From assembly GCA_029207755.1 (NCBI GenBank), contig JARCOQ010000240.1, forward strand, positions 59,635 to 123,634: a DNA stretch of 64,000 nt. Direction: 5' to 3'. Position 1 is the first letter of the stretch. Every line of letters starts with the position of its first letter. Below are positions 12,501 through 24,515 of this stretch, piece by piece. The position numbers and the translations under genes are program-made. Below the pieces are notes generated by a model. The model saw nothing but the letters and a program-made list of their open reading frames with translations, was not told the origin of the DNA and made no database searches. Origin of the DNA: Chamaea fasciata. Its lineage: Eukaryota; Chordata; Aves; Passeriformes; Sylviidae.

Positions 12501-13198
12501 ACAGGGACACCTTGGGGACAGCCAGGGTACCCCAGGGACACCCTGGGCACCCACAGGGACACCTAGGGGACAGCCAGGGCACCGTAGGGACAGCCAGGGC
12601 ACCCCCAGGGACACCTAGGGCACCCCCAGGGACACCGAGGGGACACCTAGGGCACCCCCAGGGACACCTAGGGGACAGCGAGGGCACCCCAGGGACACCC
12701 TGTGCACCCCCAGGGACACCAAGGGCACCCCCAGGACACCCAAGAGACAGCCAGGGCAACCCCAGGGACACCTAGGGGACAGCCAGGGCCCCCCCAGGGA
12801 CACCTTGGGGACAGCCAGGGAACCCCAGGGACACCATGTGCACCCCCAGGGACACCCAGGGCACGCCCAGGGACACCTAGGGGACAGCCAGGGAACCCCA
12901 GGGACACCCTGTGCACCCCCAGGGACACCCAGGGCACACCCAGCGACACCTAGGGCACAGCCAGGGCACCCTAGGGACAACCAGGGCATCCCCAAGGACA
13001 CCAAGGGGACAGGCAGGGCACCCCCAGGGACACCGAGGGGACAGCCAGGGCACCCTAGGGACAGCCAGGGCACCCCCAGGGACACCCAGGGCTCCCCCAG
13101 TGACACCTAGGGGACAGCCTGGGCACTGCCAGGGACACCTAAGTGACAGCCAGGGCACCCCAGGGACATCGAGGGACAGCCAGGAACCCCCTGGGACA

Positions 13199-13730
13199 GC
13201 CAGCTCACCCCCACGGCCCCCTCCACCTCCAGGAGCTATCAAAACCCTCCTCAGGTTCTTTGATGCCTCAAATGGGCCGCCCAAACCTCCCGAATACCCC
13301 CCAAAGCACCCAAAGCAGCCCCCAGGACTCCCCCCAGACCCCCCATCAACCCAAAAACCTTCTCCACGACAACTCAGGACCCCCAGGATCCCCCCAAATC
13401 CGCGCCCCCCTCACCCTGAGGTCCCGTTTGAGCCGCTCCACGTTGACAGGCATCAGCTCATCAAGCCCCAAGCACCAACACCTGCGGGACTGGGATGGAC
13501 TGAGAGCACTGGGAGGGTGACCAGAGAAACCTGGGATGGACGAAGAGTGGACTGGGATGAACTGGGATGAACTGGCAGGCGGGTGGGGGTCCATGGTGGC
13601 CACTCGGTGCCTTACTGGTCTATACTGGGATGGGTCGGATGGCCCAAGGGGAGGGGGTGAGGCCACACTGGTCCAGACTGGGAGGGGAGTCACCATGGCG
13701 CCGGAGGCGGAGTCGAGGATACGAGCGAGG
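13199..13730. other. Non-satellite island, copy 2
   Basis: This is the second copy of the island, colinear with copies 1 and 3. It is the most diverged of the three: TTCTTTGATG replaces TTTTTGATG near 13257, CCCATCAACCC replaces CCCACAACCC near 13345, a CGG triplet is missing near 13446, and AGGCGGGTGG replaces AGGCGTGTGG near 13575. Shared satellite on its left side is short, reaching back only to about 13130, whereas islands 1 and 3 share several hundred bases there. Copy 2 therefore seems to descend from an earlier duplication. Single-base indels in the C-rich part break the long + strand frame that islands 1 and 3 share, which argues that this frame is not coding. Confidence 0.85.
13415..13481 (-). 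other. Candidate exon, island copy 2, 67 bp with in-frame deletion
   Basis: The acceptor (CCCGCAG) and donor (CAGG|GTGAGG) are the same as in copies 1 and 3. The exon lacks three bases, so one Arg codon is lost (..PVRNVERL.. becomes ..PVNVERL..), and one substitution changes Val to Met. The frame stays open, while the surrounding island has accumulated 1-bp indels. That is weakly consistent with past coding constraint, but a single 3-bp event is not strong evidence. The gene is not recognised. Confidence 0.35.
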
Positions 13731-13739
13731 CAGGGACAC
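13694..13739 (-). other. Candidate second exon at island edge, copy 2
   Basis: This is the same 46-bp configuration as at 2237-2282: a repeat-derived CCTAG acceptor, an open frame ..ARILDSASGAM, and an ATG|GTGACT donor. The CpG-rich core is unchanged. The weak acceptor and mediocre donor keep this tentative. Confidence 0.2.
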
Positions 13740-14151
13740 CTAGGGGACAGCCAGGGCAACCCAGGGACACCAGGGCCCCCCCAGGGACACCTAGGGGACA
13801 GCCAGGGCCCCCCCAGGGACACCCAGGGCACTCCCAGGGACACCTAGGGGACAGCCAGGGAACCCCAGGGACACCCTGTGCACCCCCAGGGACACCCAGG
13901 GCACACCCAGGGACACCTAGGGAACAGCCAGGGCCCCCCCAGGGACACCTAGGGGACAGCCAGGGCCCCCCCAGGGACACCTAAGGGACAGCCAGGGTGC
14001 CCCCAGGGACACCTAGGGGACAGCCAGGGCACCCCAGGGACAGCGAGGGCACCCCCAGGTACACGTAGGGGACAGGCAGGGCACCTCCAGGGATACTAGA
14101 GGACAGCCAAGGCTCCCCAGGTCACCCCAGGGACACCCAGGGCACCCAAGA

Positions 14152-15585
14152 GACACCTAGGGGACAGCCAGGGCACCCCCAGGGACACCAAGGGGACAGG
14201 CAGGTCTCCCCAGGGACACCTAGAGGACAGGCAGGGCACCCCCAAGGCACCCAAAGGAACAGCCAGGGACACCTAGGGGACAGCCAGGGCATCCCCAGGG
14301 ACACCCAGGTCACCCCCAGGGACACTTAGGGGACAGCCAGGGCACCCCAGGCACACCCAGGCCACCCCCAAGGACACCGAGGGGACAGGCAGGGCACCCT
14401 AGGGACAGCCAGGGCACCCCCAGGGACACCTAGGGGACAGGCAGGTCACCCCCAGGGACACCTAGGGGACAGCCAGGGCACCCCCAGGGACACCAAGGGG
14501 ACAGCCAGAGCACCCCAAGGACAGCCAGGGCACCCCCAGGGACACCCAGGGCACCCCCAGGGACACCTACGGGACAGCCAGGGCACCCCCAGGGACACGT
14601 ACGGGACAGCCAGGGCCCCCCCAGGGATACCTAGGGTCCAGCCAGGGAACCTCAGGGACACCCTGTGCACCACCAGGGACACCCAGGGCACACCCAGGGA
14701 CACCGAGGGCACAGCCAGGGCACCCCCAGGGACACCGAGAGGACAGGCAGGGCACCCCCAGGGACACCTTGGGGACAGCCAGGGCACCTCAGGGACAGCC
14801 AGGGCACCCCCAGGGACACCTAGGGGACCTCCAGGGCACCCCCAGGGAAACCCAGGGCACCCCCAGGGCCACCTAGGGGACAGCCAGGGCACCCCAGGGA
14901 CAGCGAGGGGAAAGCCAGGGCACTCCCAGGGACATTTAGGGGACAGCCAGGGCACTCCAGGGACACCCAGGGCACCCCCAGGGACACCTAGGGGACAGCC
15001 AGGGCACCCCCAGGGACACCAAGGGGACAGGCAGGGCTCCCCAGGGACACCTAGAGGACAGGCAGGGCACCCCCAGGGCACCCCAGGGACAGCCAGGGAC
15101 ACCTAGGGGACAGCCAGGGCCCCCCCAGGGACACCCAGGGCACCCCCAGGGACACCGAGGGCACAGCAAGGGCACCCTAGGGACAGCCAGGGCACCCCCA
15201 GGGACACCTAGGGGACAGGCAGGGCACCCCCAGGGACACCTAGGGGACAGCCAGGGCACCCCCATGGACACCTTGGGGACAGCCAGGGCACTCCAGGGAC
15301 TGCCAGGGCACCCCCAGGGACACCTAGGGGACAGCCAGGGCACCCGGAGGGACGCCAGGGCACCCGCAGGGACACCAAGGGGACAGCCAGGGCACCCAAG
15401 GGACAGCCAAGGCACCCCCAGGGACACCTAGGGCACAGCCAGGGCACCCTAGGGACAGCCAGGGCACCCCCAGGGACACCGAGGGCACAGCCAGGGCCCC
15501 CCCCAGGGACACCCAGGGCACTCCCAGGGACACCTAGGGGACGCCCAGGGCACCCCCAGGGACACCTAGAGGACAGCCAGGGCAC
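14152..15585. repeat. Segmental duplication with 2660-bp offset, copy 1
   Basis: This block, about 1.43 kb, recurs 2660 bp downstream at 16812-18246. Shared rare words include CACCCAAAGGAACAGCC, GGGATACCTAGGGTCCAGCC and CACCCGGAGGGACGCC. Visible differences are scattered substitutions: CAGGTCTCCCC against CAGGGCTCCCC, GGGGACAGGCAGG against GGGGACCGGCAGG, and GAGAGGACAGG against GAGAGGACAAG. The 2660-bp period may be the original unit, with the second copy truncated at its right end. Confidence 0.8.
15156..15355. repeat. Roughly 200-bp sub-block present three times
   Basis: A block running from ACCGAGGGCACAGCAAGG to CACCCGGAGGGA recurs at about 15857-16053 (offset near 705 bp) and again about 2660 bp downstream within 16812-18246. 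It is recognisable by CCTTGGGGACAGCCAGGGCA followed by CTCCAGGGACTGCC, a rare arrangement. It shows duplication at a scale between the short unit and the multi-kb blocks. Confidence 0.65.
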
Positions 15586-16811
15586 CCTAGGGACAGCCAG
15601 GGCACCCCCAGGGACACCGAGGGCACAGCCAGGGCACCCCCAGGGACACCGAGAGGACAGGCAGGGCACCCCCAGGGACACCTTGGGGACAGCCAGGGCA
15701 CCCCAGGGACAGCGAGGGCACCCCCAGGGACACCCAGGGCACCCCCAGGGACACCTAGGGGACAGCAAGGGCACCCCGAGGGACAGGGAGGGCACCCCCA
15801 GGGACACCAAGAGGACAGCCAGGGCCCCCCCAGGGACACCCAGGGCACCCCCAGGGACACCGAGGGCACAGCAAGGGCACCCTAGGGACAGCCAGGGCAC
15901 CCCCAGGGACACCTAGGGGACAGGCAGGGCACCCCCAGGGACACCTAGGGGACAGCCAGGGCACCCCTATGGACACCTTGGGGACAGCCAGGGCACTCCA
16001 GGGACTGCCAGGGCACCCCCAGGGACACCTAGGGGACAGCCAGGGCACCCGGAGGGATGCCAGGGCACCCCCAGGGACACCTAGGGGACAGCCAGGGCAC
16101 CCTAGGGACACCCAGGGCACCCCCAGGGACACGTACGGGACAGCCAGGGCACCCCCAGGGACACCAAGAAGACAGCCAGGGAACCCCAGGGACACCCTGT
16201 GCACCCCCAGGGACACCTAGGGGACAGCCAGGGCCCCCCCAGGGATACCTAGGGTCCAGCCAGGGAACCTCAGGGACACCCTGTGCACCCCCAGGGACAC
16301 CCAGGGCACACCCAGGGACACCGAGGGCACAGCCAGGGCACCCCCAGGGACACCGAGAGGACAGGCAGGGCACCCCCAGGGACACCTTGGGGACAGCCAG
16401 GGCACCTCAGGGACAGCCAGGGCACCCCCAGGGACACCTAGGGGACCTCCAGGGCACCCCCAGGGAAACCCAGGGCACCCCCAGGGCCACCTAGGGGACA
16501 GCCAGGGCACCCCAGAGACAGCGAGGGCACCCCCAGGGACACCCAGGGCACCCCCAGGGACACCTAGGGGACAGCCAGGGCACCCCGAGGGACAGGGAGG
16601 GCACCCCCAGGGACACCTAGAGGACAGCCCGGGCCCCCCAGGGACACCCAGGGCACCCCCAGGGACACCTAGGGGACAGCCAGGGCTCCCCCAGGGACAC
16701 CTAGGGGACAGGCTGGGCACCCCCAGGGACACCGAGGGGAAAGCCAGGGCACTCCCAGGGACATTTAGGGGACAGCCAGGGCACTCCAGGGACACCCAGG
16801 GCACCCCCAGG

Positions 16812-18246
16812 GACACCTAGGGGACAGCCAGGGCACCCCCAGGGACACCAAGGGGACAGGCAGGGCTCCCCAGGGACACCTAGAGGACAGGCAGGGCACC
16901 CCCAGGGCACCCAAAGGAACAGCCAGGGACACCTAGGGGACAGCCAGGGCATCCCCAGGGACACCCAGGTCACCCCCAGGGACACTTAGGGGACAGCCAG
17001 GGCACCCCAGGCACACCCAGGCCACCCCCAAGGACACCGAGGGGACAGGCAGGGCACCCTAGGGACAGCCAGGGCACCCCCAGGGACACCTAGGGGACAG
17101 GCAGGTCACCCCCAGGGACACCTAGGGGACAGCCAGGGCACCCCCAGGGACACCAAGGGGACAGCCAGAGCACCCCAAGGACAGCCAGGGCACCCCCAGG
17201 GACACCCAGGGCACCCCCAGGGACACCTACGGGACAGCCAGGGCACCCCCAGGGACACGTACGGGACAGCCAGGGCCCCCCCAGGGATACCTAGGGTCCA
17301 GCCAGGGAACCTCAGGGACACCCTGTGCACCACCAGGGACACCCAGGGCACACCCAGGGACACCGAGGGCACAGCCAGGGCACCCCCAGGGACACCGAGA
17401 GGACAAGCAGGGCACCCCCAGGGACACCTTGGGGACAGCCAGGGCACCTCAGGGACAGCCAGGGCACCCCCAGGGACACCTAGGGGACCTCCAGGGCACC
17501 CCCAGGGAAACCCAGGGCACCCCCAGGGCCACCTAGGGGACAGCCAGGGCACCCCAGGGACAGCGAGGGGAAAGCCAGGGCACTCCCAGGGACATTTAGG
17601 GGACAGCCAGGGCACTCCAGGGACACCCAGGGCACCCCCAGGGACACCTAGGGGACAGCCAGGGCACCCCCAGGGACACCAAGGGGACAGGCAGGGCTCC
17701 CCAGGGACACCTAGAGGACAGGCAGGGCACCCCCAGGGCACCCCAGGGACAGCCAGGGACACCTAGGGGACAGCCAGGGCCCCCCCAGGGACACCCAGGG
17801 CACCCCCAGGGACACCGAGGGCACAGCAAGGGCACCCTAGGGACAGCCAGGGCACCCCCAGGGACACCTAGGGGACCGGCAGGGCACCCCCAGGGACACC
17901 TAGGGGACAGCCAGGGCACCCCCATGGACACCTTGGGGACAGCCAGGGCACTCCAGGGACTGCCAGGGCACCCCCAGGGACACCTAGGGGACAGCCAGGG
18001 CACCCGGAGGGACGCCAGGGCACCCGCAGGGACACCTAGGGGACAGCCAGGGCACCCTAGGGACAGCCAAGGCACCCCCAGGGACACCTAGGGCACAGCC
18101 AGGGCACCCTAGGGACAGCCAGGGCACCCCCAGGGACACCGAGGGCACAGCCAGGGCCCCCCCCAGGGACACCCAGGGCACTCCCAGGGACACCTAGGGG
18201 ACGCCCAGGGCACCCCCAGGGACACCTAGAGGACAGCCAGGGCACC
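16812..18246. repeat. Segmental duplication with 2660-bp offset, copy 2
   Basis: This is the partner of 14152-15585. It stops matching just after CCTAGAGGACAGCCAGGGCACCC, where copy 1 continues with CCTAGGG and this copy with CCCCAGGG. Unlike the copy at 6704-9523, differences here are mostly substitutions. Confidence 0.8.
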
Positions 18247-19299
18247 CCCAGGGACACCTAGGGGACAGGCAGGGCACCCCCAGGGACACCTAGGGGACAG
18301 CCAGGGCCCCCCCAGTGACACCTAGGGGACAGCCAGGGCAACCCCAGGGACACCGAGGGCACAGAAAGGGCACCCTAGGGACAGCAAAAGCACCCCCAGG
18401 GACACCTAGGGGACAGCCAGGGCACCCTAGGGACAGCCAGGGCACCCCCAGGGACACCTAGGGGACAGGCAGGGCACCCCCAGGGACACCTAGGGGACAG
18501 CCAGGGCACCCCCAGGGACACCTAGGGGACAGCCAGGGCACCCCGAGGGACACCAGGGCACCCCCAGGGACACCTAGGGGACAGCCAGGGCACCCTAGGG
18601 ACAGCCAGGGCCCCCCCAGCGACACCTAGGGGACAGCCAGGGAACCCCAGGGACACCCTGGGCACCCCCAGGGACACCTAGGGGACAGCCAGGGCAGCCC
18701 AGGGCACCCCACGAAAACTCAGGGCACCCCAGGGACACGTAGGAGACAGCCAGGGCCCCCCCAGGATCACCTAGGGGACTGCCAGGGCACCCCAGGGACA
18801 CCCAGGGCACCCCCAGGGACACCTACGGGACAGCCAGGGCACCCCCAGGGACACGTACGGGACATCCAGGGCACCCCCAGGGACACCAAGAAGACAGCCA
18901 GGGAACCCCAGGGACACACTGTGCACCCATAGGGACACCTAGGGGACAGCCAGGGCCCCCCCAGGGATACCTAGGGGACAGCCAGGGAACCTCAGGGACA
19001 CCATGTGCACCCCCAGGGACACCCAGGGCACACCCAGGGACACCGAGGGCAGAGCCAGGGCACCCCCAGGGACACCGAGAGGACAGGCAGGGCACCAGCA
19101 GGGACACCTTGGGGACAGCCAGGGCACCTCAGGGACAGCCAGGGCACCCCCAGGGACACCTAGGGGACCTCCAGGGCACCCCCAGGGAAACCCAGGGCAC
19201 CCCCAGGGCCACCTAGGGGACAGCCAGGGCACCCCAGGGACAGCGAGGGCACCCCCAGGGACACCTAGGGGACAGCCAGGGCACCCCAGGGACACCCAG

Positions 19300-20280
19300 G
19301 GCACCCCCAGGGACACCTAGGGGACAGCCAGGGCCCTCCCAGGGACAGCCAGAGCAGCCCCAGGGACACCTAGGGGACAGCCAAGGACACCTAAGGGACA
19401 GCCAGGGCACCCTAGGGACAGCAAGGGCACCCCCAGAGACACTGAGGGCACAGCCAGGGCACCCCCTAGGACACTTAGGGGACAGGCAGGGCACCCCCAG
19501 GGACACCGAGGGGACAGCCAGGGCACCCCCAGGGACACCTAGAGGACAGGCAGGGTACCCCAGGGACACCTAGGGGACAGTCAGGGCACCCCAGGGACAC
19601 CCAGGGCACCCCCAGGGACACCTAGGGGACAGCCGGGGCACCCCCAGGGACACGTAGGGGACAGCCAGGGCACTCCTGGGAAAGCCAAGGCACCCCCAGG
19701 GACACGTAGGGGACAACCAGGGCACCCCAGAGAGAGCCAGGACCCCCCCAGGGACACCTAGGGGACAGGCAGGGCACCCCCAGGGACAGCCAGTGCACCC
19801 CCAGGGACACCTAGGGGACAGCCAGGGCCCCCCCAGGGACACCTAAGGGACAGCCAGGGCACCCTAGGGACAGCCAGGGCACCCCCAGAGACACCCAGGG
19901 CACCCCCAGGGACACCGAGGGGACAGCCGGGGCACCCCCAGGGACACCTAGGGGACAGCCAGGGCACCCCAGGGACACCCTGTGCACGCCCAGGGACACC
20001 CAGAGCACCCCCAGGGCACCCCAGGGACAGCCAGGGCCCCACCAGGGACACCTAGGAGACAGCCAGGGCCCCCTCAGGGACACCTAGGGGACAGTCAGGG
20101 CAACCCAGGGACACCCAGGGCACCCCCAGGGACACGTATGGGACAGCCAGGGCACCCTAGGGACAGCCAGGGCACCCCCAAGGACACCTAGGGGACAGGC
20201 AGGGCACCCCCAGGCACACCGAGGGGACAGCCAGGGCACCCCCAGGGACACCCAGGGCACTTCCAGTGACACCTAGGGGA
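19300..20280. repeat. Segmental duplication with 4236-bp offset, copy 1
   Basis: This block matches 23536-24515 at an offset of 4236 bp. Shared words include CCAGAGCAGCCCCAGGG, CACTCCTGGGAAAGCCAAGG and CCTGTGCACGCCC. Substitutions and small unit-level changes between the copies show it is older than the near-identical pair beginning at 24335. Confidence 0.65.
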
Positions 20281-23200
20281 CAGCCTGGGCACCCCCAGGG
20301 ACACCAAGGGGACAGCCATGGCTCCCCCAGGGACAGCCACAGCATCCCCAGGGACACCTAGGGGACAGCCAGGGCCACCCCATGGACACCTAGGGGACAC
20401 CCAGGGCACCCCAGGGCACCCCAGGGACACCCAGGGCACCCCAGGGACACGTAGGGGACACCCTGTGCACCCCCAGGGACATCCAGGGCACCCCCAGGGA
20501 CACCTAGGGGACAGCCAGGGTTCCCCAGAGACACCCAGGGCACACCCTGGGACACCTAGGGGACAGCCTGGGCACCCCCAGGGACAGCCAGGGCATCCCC
20601 AGGGACACCTAGGGGACAGCCGGGGCACCCCCAGGGACACCTAGGGGACAGCCAGGGCACTCCAGGGACAGCCAGGCCACCCCCAGGGACAGCGAGGGCA
20701 CAGCCAGGGCACCCCCAGGGACAGCCAGGGCACCCCCTAGGACAGTTAGGGGACAGGCAGGGCACCCCCAGGGACACCTAGAGGACAGCCAGGGCACCCC
20801 AGGGACACCCAGGGGACAGTCAGGGCACCCTATGGACAGCCAGGGCACTCCCAGGGACACCTAGGGGACATCCAGGGGCACCCCCAGGGACACCCAGGGC
20901 ACCCCCAGGGACACCTAGGGGACAGCCGGGGCACCCCCAGGGACACCTAGGGGACAGCCAGTGCACCCCTGGGACACCCTGTGCACCCCCAGGGGCACCC
21001 AGGGCACCCCCAGGGCACCCCAGAGACAGCCAGGCCACCCCCAGGGACACCTAGGGGACAGCCAGGGCCCCCACAGGGACACCTTGGGGACAGCCAGGGA
21101 ACCCCAGGGACACCCTGTGCACCCCCAGGAACACCCAGGGCACCCCCAGGAACACCCAGGGCACCCCCAAGGACACCTAGGGGACAGCCAGGGAACCCCA
21201 GGGACACACTGTGCACCCCCAGGGACACCCAGGGCACACCCAGGGACACCTAGGGCACAGCCAGGGCACCCTAGGGACAGCCAGGGCACCCCCAAGGACA
21301 TCTAGGGGACAAGCAGGGCACCCCCAGGGACACCTAAGGGACAGCCAGGGCAGCCTAGGGATAGCGAGGGCACCCCCAGGGACACCTAGGGGACAGGCAG
21401 GGCGCCCCAGGGCACCCCAGGGACACCCAGGGCACTACAGGGACACGTAGGGACAGCCAGGGCACCCACAGGGACACCCAGGGCACCCCCAGGGACACCT
21501 GGGGGACCTCCAGGGCACCCCCAGGGACACGTACGGGACAGCCAAGGAACCCCAGCGACACACTGTGCACCCCCAGGGACACCCAGGGCACCCCCAGGGA
21601 CACCTAGGGGACAGGCAGGGCACCCCCAGGGACACCTAGAGGACAGACAGGGCGTCCCCAGGGACACCTACGGGACAGCCAGGGCACCCCAGGGACAGCG
21701 ATGGCACCCCCAGGGACACGTAGAGGACAGGAAGGGCACTCCCAGGGACACCTAGGAGGCAGCCAGGGCCCCCCCAGGGACACCTAGGGGACAGCCAGGA
21801 CACCCCCAGGGACACCTAGGGGACAGTCAGGGCCCCCCCAGGGACACCTAGGGGACAGCCAGGGAACCCCAGGGACACCCTGTGCACCCCCAGGGACACC
21901 CAGGGCACCCCCAGGGACACCTAGGGGACAGGCAGGGCACCCCAGAGACACCCAGGGCACACCCAGGGACACCTAAGGGACAGCCAGGGCACCCTAGGGA
22001 CAGCCAGGGCACCCCCAGAGCCACCGAGGGGACAGCCAGGGCACCCCCAGGGACACCTAGAGGACAGGTAGGGCACCTCAGGGACACCTAGGAGACAGCC
22101 GGGGCACTCCCAGGGACAGCCAGGGCACCCCCAGGGACACTGACGAGACAGCCAGGGCGTCCCAGGGACACCTAGGGGACAGCCTGGGCATCCCCAGGGA
22201 CAGCCAGGGCACCCCCAGGGACACCTAGTGGACAACCGGGGCACCCCCAGGGACACCTAGGGGACAGCCAGGGCACCCCAGGGACACCCAGGGCACACCC
22301 AGGGACACCTAGCGGACCTCCAGGGCACCCCAGGGACACCCTGTGCACCTCCAGGGACACCCAGGGCACCCCCAGGGCACCCCAGAGACAGCCAGGGCAC
22401 CCCCAGGGACACCTAGGGGACAGCCAGGGAACCCCAGAGACAGCCAGGACCCCCCCAGGGACACCTAGGGGACAGGCAGGGCACCCCCAGGGACAGCCAT
22501 GGCTCCCCCAGGGACAGCCAGGGCCCCCCCAGGGACACCTTGGGGACAGCCAGGGCACCCCCAGGGACACTCAGGGCACCCCCAGGGACACCAAGGGGAC
22601 AGCCATGGCTCCCACAGGGACAGCCAGAGCACCCCCAGGGACACCTAGGGGACAGCCAGGGCCCCCCCAGGGACAGCTAGGGGACAGCCAGGGCACCCCA
22701 GGGACACCCAGGGCACCCCCAGGGACTCCGAGGGGACCTCCAGGGCACTCCCGGGGACACGTACGGAACAGCCAGGGAACCCTAGGGACACACTGTGCAC
22801 CCCCAGGGACAGCCAGGGCACCCCCAGGGACACCCTGTGCACCGCCAGGGACACCCAGGCCACCCCCAGGGCACCCCAGAGACAGCCAGGGCACCCCCAG
22901 GGACACCTAGGGGACAGCCAGGGCCCCCCCAGGGACACCTTGGGGACAGCCAGGGAACCCCAGGGACACCCTGTGCACCCCCAGGAACATCCAGGGCACC
23001 CCCAGGGACACCTAGGGGACAGCCAGGGAACCCCAGGGACACCCTGTGCACCCCCAGGGAAACCCAGGGCACACCCAGGGACACCTAGGGCGCTGCCAGG
23101 GCACCCTAGGGACAGCCAGGGCACACCCAAGGACACCTAGGGGACAAGCAGGGCACCCCCAGGGACACCCAGGGCACCCCCAGGGCACCCCAGAGACAGC

Positions 23201-23535
23201 CAGGGCCCCCCCAGGGACACCTAGGGGACAGCCAGGGCAGCCTAGGGACAGCGAGGGCACCCGCAGGGACACCTAGGGGACAGGCAGGGCACCCCAGGGC
23301 ACCCCAGGGACACGTAGGGACAGCCAGGGCACCCCAGGGACGCCCAGGGCACCCCAGGGACACCTAGGAGACAGCCAGGGCCCCCCCAGGGACACCTAGG
23401 GGACAGCCAGGGCAACCCAGGGACACCCAGGGCACTCCCAGGGACACCAAGGGGACCTCCAGGGCACCTCCAGGGACACGTACGGGACAGCCAGGGAACC
23501 CCAGGGACACCCTGTGCACCCCCAGGGACACCCAG

Positions 23536-24515
23536 GGCACCCCCAGGGACACCTAGGGGACAGCCAGGGCCCTCCCAGGGACAGCCAGAGCAGCCCCAGG
23601 GACACCTAGGGGACAGCCAGGGACACCTAAAGGACAGCCAGGGCACCCTAGGGACAGCAAGGGCACCCCCAGAGACACTGAGGGCACAGCCAGGGCACCC
23701 CCTAGGACACTTAGGGGACAGGCAGGGCACCCCCAGGGACACCGAGGGGACAGCCAGGGCACCCCCAGGGACACCTAGAGGACAGGCAGGGCACCCCAGG
23801 GACACCTAGGGGACAGTCAGGGCACCCCAGGGACACCCAGGGCACCCCCAGGGACACCTAGGGGGCAGCTAGGGCACCCCCAGGGTCAGCCAGGGAACCC
23901 CCAGGGACACCTAGGGGACAGCCGGGGCACCTCCAGGGACACGTAGGGGACAGCCAGGGCACTCCTGGGAAAGCCAAGGCACCCCCAGGGACACGTAGGG
24001 GAACACCAGGGCACCCCAGAGACAGCCAGGACCCCCCCAGGGACACCTAGGGGACAGCCAGGGCCCCCCCAGGGACACCTAAGGGACAGCCAGGGCACCC
24101 TAGGGACAGCCAGGGCACCCCCAGAGACACCCAGGGCACCCCCAGGGACACCGAGGGGACAGCCGGGGCACCCCCAGGGACACCTAGGGGACAGCCAGGG
24201 CACCCCAGGGACACCCTGTGCACGCCCAGGGACACCCAGGGCACCCCCAGGGCACCCCAGGGACAGCCAGGGCACCACCAGGGAAACCTAGCAGACAGCC
24301 AGGGCCCCCTCAGGGACACCTAGGGGACAGTCAGGGCACCCCAGGGACACCCAGGGCACCCCCAGGGACACGTAGGGGACAGCCAGGGAACCCCAGAGAC
24401 AGCCAGGACCCCCCCAGGGACACCTAGGGGACAGGCAGGGCACCCCCAGGGACACTCAGGGCACCCCCAGGGACACCGAGGGGACAGCCAGTGCTCCCCA
24501 GAGACACCCAGGGCA
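23536..24515. repeat. Segmental duplication with 4236-bp offset, copy 2
   Basis: This is the partner of 19300-20280. Its right end overlaps the start of the next large duplication at 24335, so the 4.2-kb event and the 6.8-kb event are nested or abutting. Confidence 0.6.

Larger units (their letters stand above)
2274..13198. repeat. Minisatellite array B
   Basis: About 10.9 kb of the same 10/11-bp sub-unit array lies between islands 1 and 2. Unit types alternate irregularly: 32-bp units with CCTAGGGG, 21-bp units with GACACCCAGGGC, and 20-bp units ending CCCTA. Recurrent variant words include CCTGTGCACCCC, GCCATGGCTCCC, CTGACGAGACAG, CACGTACGGGAC and CCCTAGGACACTTAGG. A 2.82-kb tandem segmental duplication occupies 3885-9523. 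No gene, RNA gene or promoter is supportable. The right end merges into island 2 through the words ACCTAAGTGACAGCC and GACATCGAGGG, which also precede islands 1 and 3. Confidence 0.95.

Noticed and set aside
13143..13520. + strand frame through the island encoding a Pro-rich, Ser-rich segment
   Set aside because: The corresponding + strand frames in islands 1 and 3 are not kept in island 2: 1-bp indels near 13257 and 13345 shift the phase. The C-rich stretch looks intronic.
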